DNA of 15,352 nt, from contig JBKECB010000083.1 in the NCBI GenBank assembly GCA_047974165.1, forward strand, positions 1-15,352, read 5' to 3'. This DNA comes from Lactovum sp047974165 (GTDB lineage Bacteria > Bacillota > Bacilli > Lactobacillales > Streptococcaceae). A program made the translations under genes and the position numbers. The notes beneath the pieces are model-generated. The model searched no databases. It was not told the origin of the DNA and saw nothing but the letters and a program-made list of their open reading frames with translations. How positions within the stretch are numbered: the stretch's first letter is position 1; the number at the start of each line of letters is the position of its first letter. Below, piece after piece: positions 13,783 through 15,352 of the stretch.

Positions 13783-14553
13783 TTATTTATCATTAAGGTA
13801 TGAACTTATGGGTGAAAAAGTTTTTCTATGAATCTCTGTTATTCCCAATTTCTCAAGTCCTTCAAGGTGTTTTTTTGTTCCATATCCTGAATTATGCTCA
13901 AAGTCATAACCAGGATATATTTTATCATACTCTTGCATTATATTATCTCTCGTTACTTTAGCAAAAACAGAGGCTGCTGCAATCGTCATTGACTTTGCAT
14001 CTCCTTTTATCAAGGATAACTCAGGAATTCCAAGATCCAAAGTTATCGCATCAACTAAAAGGTAATCTGCTGATACTTTAAGCTTTAGAACAGCTTCTCT
14101 CATTGCTTTTTTACTTGCCTGATAGATATTTATCTCATCAATTATCTTCTCATCACAAATTGCAATCTCAATCGCTAATGCTTTTTCTTTTATCTGCTCA
14201 TAAATATCTAAATGCTTACTTTTAGGAATTTTTTTACTATCATCTAAATGCTTAATCTTACAATTTTTAGGAAGTATCACTGCTGCAGCTACAACAGGAC
14301 CAGCGAGTGGACCACGTCCAACCTCATCAATACCTGCAATATAATGAAAATCTTTTTCATAAAGAGAGCGTTCATAAACTAAAAGATTTTCTAATCTCTC
14401 TTCTTCTTTTTTATCTGCAAGTAATTGCTTTTTTTTAGAGAGAAGTGCCTTTTGTACTCCCTTTCTTTCATCAGATAAAAAAGGAGAAAAATCTTCCAAA
14501 TCAAGAGAGTCAATATTTTTAATTTTCTCTATAATTTCTTTAACTGTTTGCAT
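13783..14553 (-). CDS. rnhB: ribonuclease HII
   Basis: A 256-residue endonuclease that removes ribonucleotides misincorporated in DNA and cleaves the RNA of RNA-DNA hybrids. The catalytic DEDD set is visible: Asp76 and Glu77 in AGIDEVGRGPLAGPVVAAAV (73-92), Asp168 in YLLVDAITL (164-172) and Asp185 in IKGDAKSMTIAAASVFAKVTRD. The N-terminal extension of about 70 residues (charged, KKEEERLEN) is normal for streptococcal and bacillar RNase HII. The C-terminal HNSGYGTKKH motif is present. Its ATG lies 14 bases inside the end of rbgA, the standard Firmicutes rbgA-rnhB arrangement with likely translational coupling. Confidence 0.96.
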   Translation of the reverse strand: MQTVKEIIEKIKNIDSLDLEDFSPFLSDERKGVQKALLSKKKQLLADKKEEERLENLLVYERSLYEKDFHYIAGIDEVGRGPLAGPVVAAAVILPKNCKIKHLDDSKKIPKSKHLDIYEQIKEKALAIEIAICDEKIIDEINIYQASKKAMREAVLKLKVSADYLLVDAITLDLGIPELSLIKGDAKSMTIAAASVFAKVTRDNIMQEYDKIYPGYDFEHNSGYGTKKHLEGLEKLGITEIHRKTFSPISSYLNDK

Positions 14554-15352
14554 CTGTGACCTTATCCAAACAATATTTCCCTAACTTCCCTTTACGAACA
14601 TCATTGATAAATCTTTGATAAAATAAGTCGTAGTTTTCCCTAAAACCTAACTTTCGAGTCAATGTCATAATATAATCTGGAATTGTTCCATCAGGTAAAT
14701 AACCATAAACTTCTTTAAGTCGTTCAGGATATTCACGATGAAAGAAATCTAAAGCAAAAATGACCACTTCATCTTGTGGGTAAATATCATCTTTTATCGC
14801 ACCTGTCAAGGCTAATTTAAAACCTATCTCCTGACTTTCAAATTTAGGCCAAAGAATACCTGGCGTATCAATAATTTCTAGTTCTTTATTAGAACGTATC
14901 CATTGCTGAGCACGAGTCACTCCTGGTGTATTTCCCGTCTTTGCAGAGCTTTTCCCAGCTAAAGTATTAAGTAAAGTAGATTTTCCAACATTGGGAATAC
15001 CTACAACCATTGTTCTAAGTACAATATTTTTAATTCCACGCAATTTATTTCGTTCAATCTTATCAGAAAGTAAAGACTGTGCTGCTTTGATAATCCGCTT
15101 TGTTGTTATTTTTTCATGACTATTTACTGCTAAAGCATAATCAAAATAGTCTAACCATTCCTTGCTATGATCAGATAAATCTGCTTTATTTAAAATAATC
15201 AGTCTTGCTTTATTCCCAATAATTTTATCAAGCATTGGGTTTCTACTTGAAAGCGGCAAGCGCGCGTCTACCACCTCTATGATAAAATCGACAAACTTTA
15301 ATTTTTCTTGAACTTGGTTTCTCGCCTTAGCCATGTGGCCTGGAAACCATTG
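14540..15352 (-). CDS. rbgA: ribosome biogenesis GTPase RbgA (YlqF), 5' end cut by window edge
   Basis: A circularly permuted GTPase needed for late assembly of the 50S subunit. The motif order is G4 NKADL, then G1 GIPNVGKST, G2 GNTPGVT and G3 DTPG, as expected for the family, followed by the C-terminal RNA-binding domain (YLPDGTIPDYIMTLTRKLGF). The frame does not start at the ATG at 15334. Upstream codons to the window edge read QWFPGHMAKA, the family's conserved N-terminus, so the true start lies a few codons outside the window. 270 residues are visible; the usual length is about 280-290, so nearly the whole protein is here. It overlaps rnhB by 14 bases. Confidence 0.95.
   Translation of the reverse strand, partial: QWFPGHMAKARNQVQEKLKFVDFIIEVVDARLPLSSRNPMLDKIIGNKARLIILNKADLSDHSKEWLDYFDYALAVNSHEKITTKRIIKAAQSLLSDKIERNKLRGIKNIVLRTMVVGIPNVGKSTLLNTLAGKSSAKTGNTPGVTRAQQWIRSNKELEIIDTPGILWPKFESQEIGFKLALTGAIKDDIYPQDEVVIFALDFFHREYPERLKEVYGYLPDGTIPDYIMTLTRKLGFRENYDLFYQRFINDVRKGKLGKYCLDKVTDANS

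Noticed and set aside
13574..13831. Plus-strand frame opposite the disordered protein and rnhB end
   Set aside because: Its codons are antisense of the low-complexity region. I considered that this strand might be the real one, but the minus frame has the operon spacing, ribosome site and acidic, soluble composition.
1..15352. Mobile elements, CRISPR arrays, tRNA or rRNA genes, defence systems, toxin-antitoxin pairs
   Set aside because: None seen: gaps are short, no repeat array or tRNA-like cloverleaf was noticed, and the genes are chromosomal housekeeping types with uniform AT-rich composition.

Overview
The window comes from a low-GC Gram-positive bacterium of the Streptococcaceae, most likely Lactococcus or a close relative. 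The evidence is the AT-rich codon use, a DUF1149 gene (a family largely limited to Lactobacillales), an Mbeg1-like lipase-fold protein, a NagR-type GntR regulator with paired operator-like sites at glmS, and no glmS ribozyme. The genus is inferred from family content, not from any search. The region is mostly ordinary chromosomal housekeeping DNA. No RNA gene, insertion sequence, phage gene or CRISPR array was seen, and no gene-free stretch exceeds about 145 bases.

Layout, with every gene on the minus strand except the kinase at 10512. The right end holds a tight cluster read leftward: rbgA (cut by the window edge), rnhB, an unrecognised 285-residue disordered proline-rich protein, and a NagR-like GntR regulator with a TTG start. 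It meets a plus-strand sensor-kinase-like gene tail to tail, with a strong terminator between them. That kinase gene is divergent from ylxM-rimM-trmD (ribosome and tRNA maturation), and the two promoters are nearly superimposed. Next come DUF1149-degV, lspA-rluD, glmS, the lipase-fold gene, truA-pdxK, an AI-2E family permease and a DUF308 membrane protein cut by the left edge.

How the parts relate. The NagR-like regulator probably acts about 6 kb away on glmS. A 17-bp identical sequence occurs on both sides of a near-consensus glmS promoter and looks like a pair of NagR (dre-type) operators, so amino-sugar availability would set glucosamine-6-phosphate synthesis without a ribozyme. Most other promoters recognised here are extended -10 promoters (TGnTATAAT or close). 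At truA, lspA, ylxM and the kinase gene the -10 lies only 5-7 bases from the start codon, which predicts leaderless or nearly leaderless mRNAs.

The most unusual protein is the kinase-like gene. It has two membrane segments, a PAS-like region and an intact-looking HATPase domain, but the H-box has lost its phosphoacceptor histidine (Ser318 in its place), and no response regulator lies beside it. The disordered protein next to the NagR-like gene is the other real unknown.
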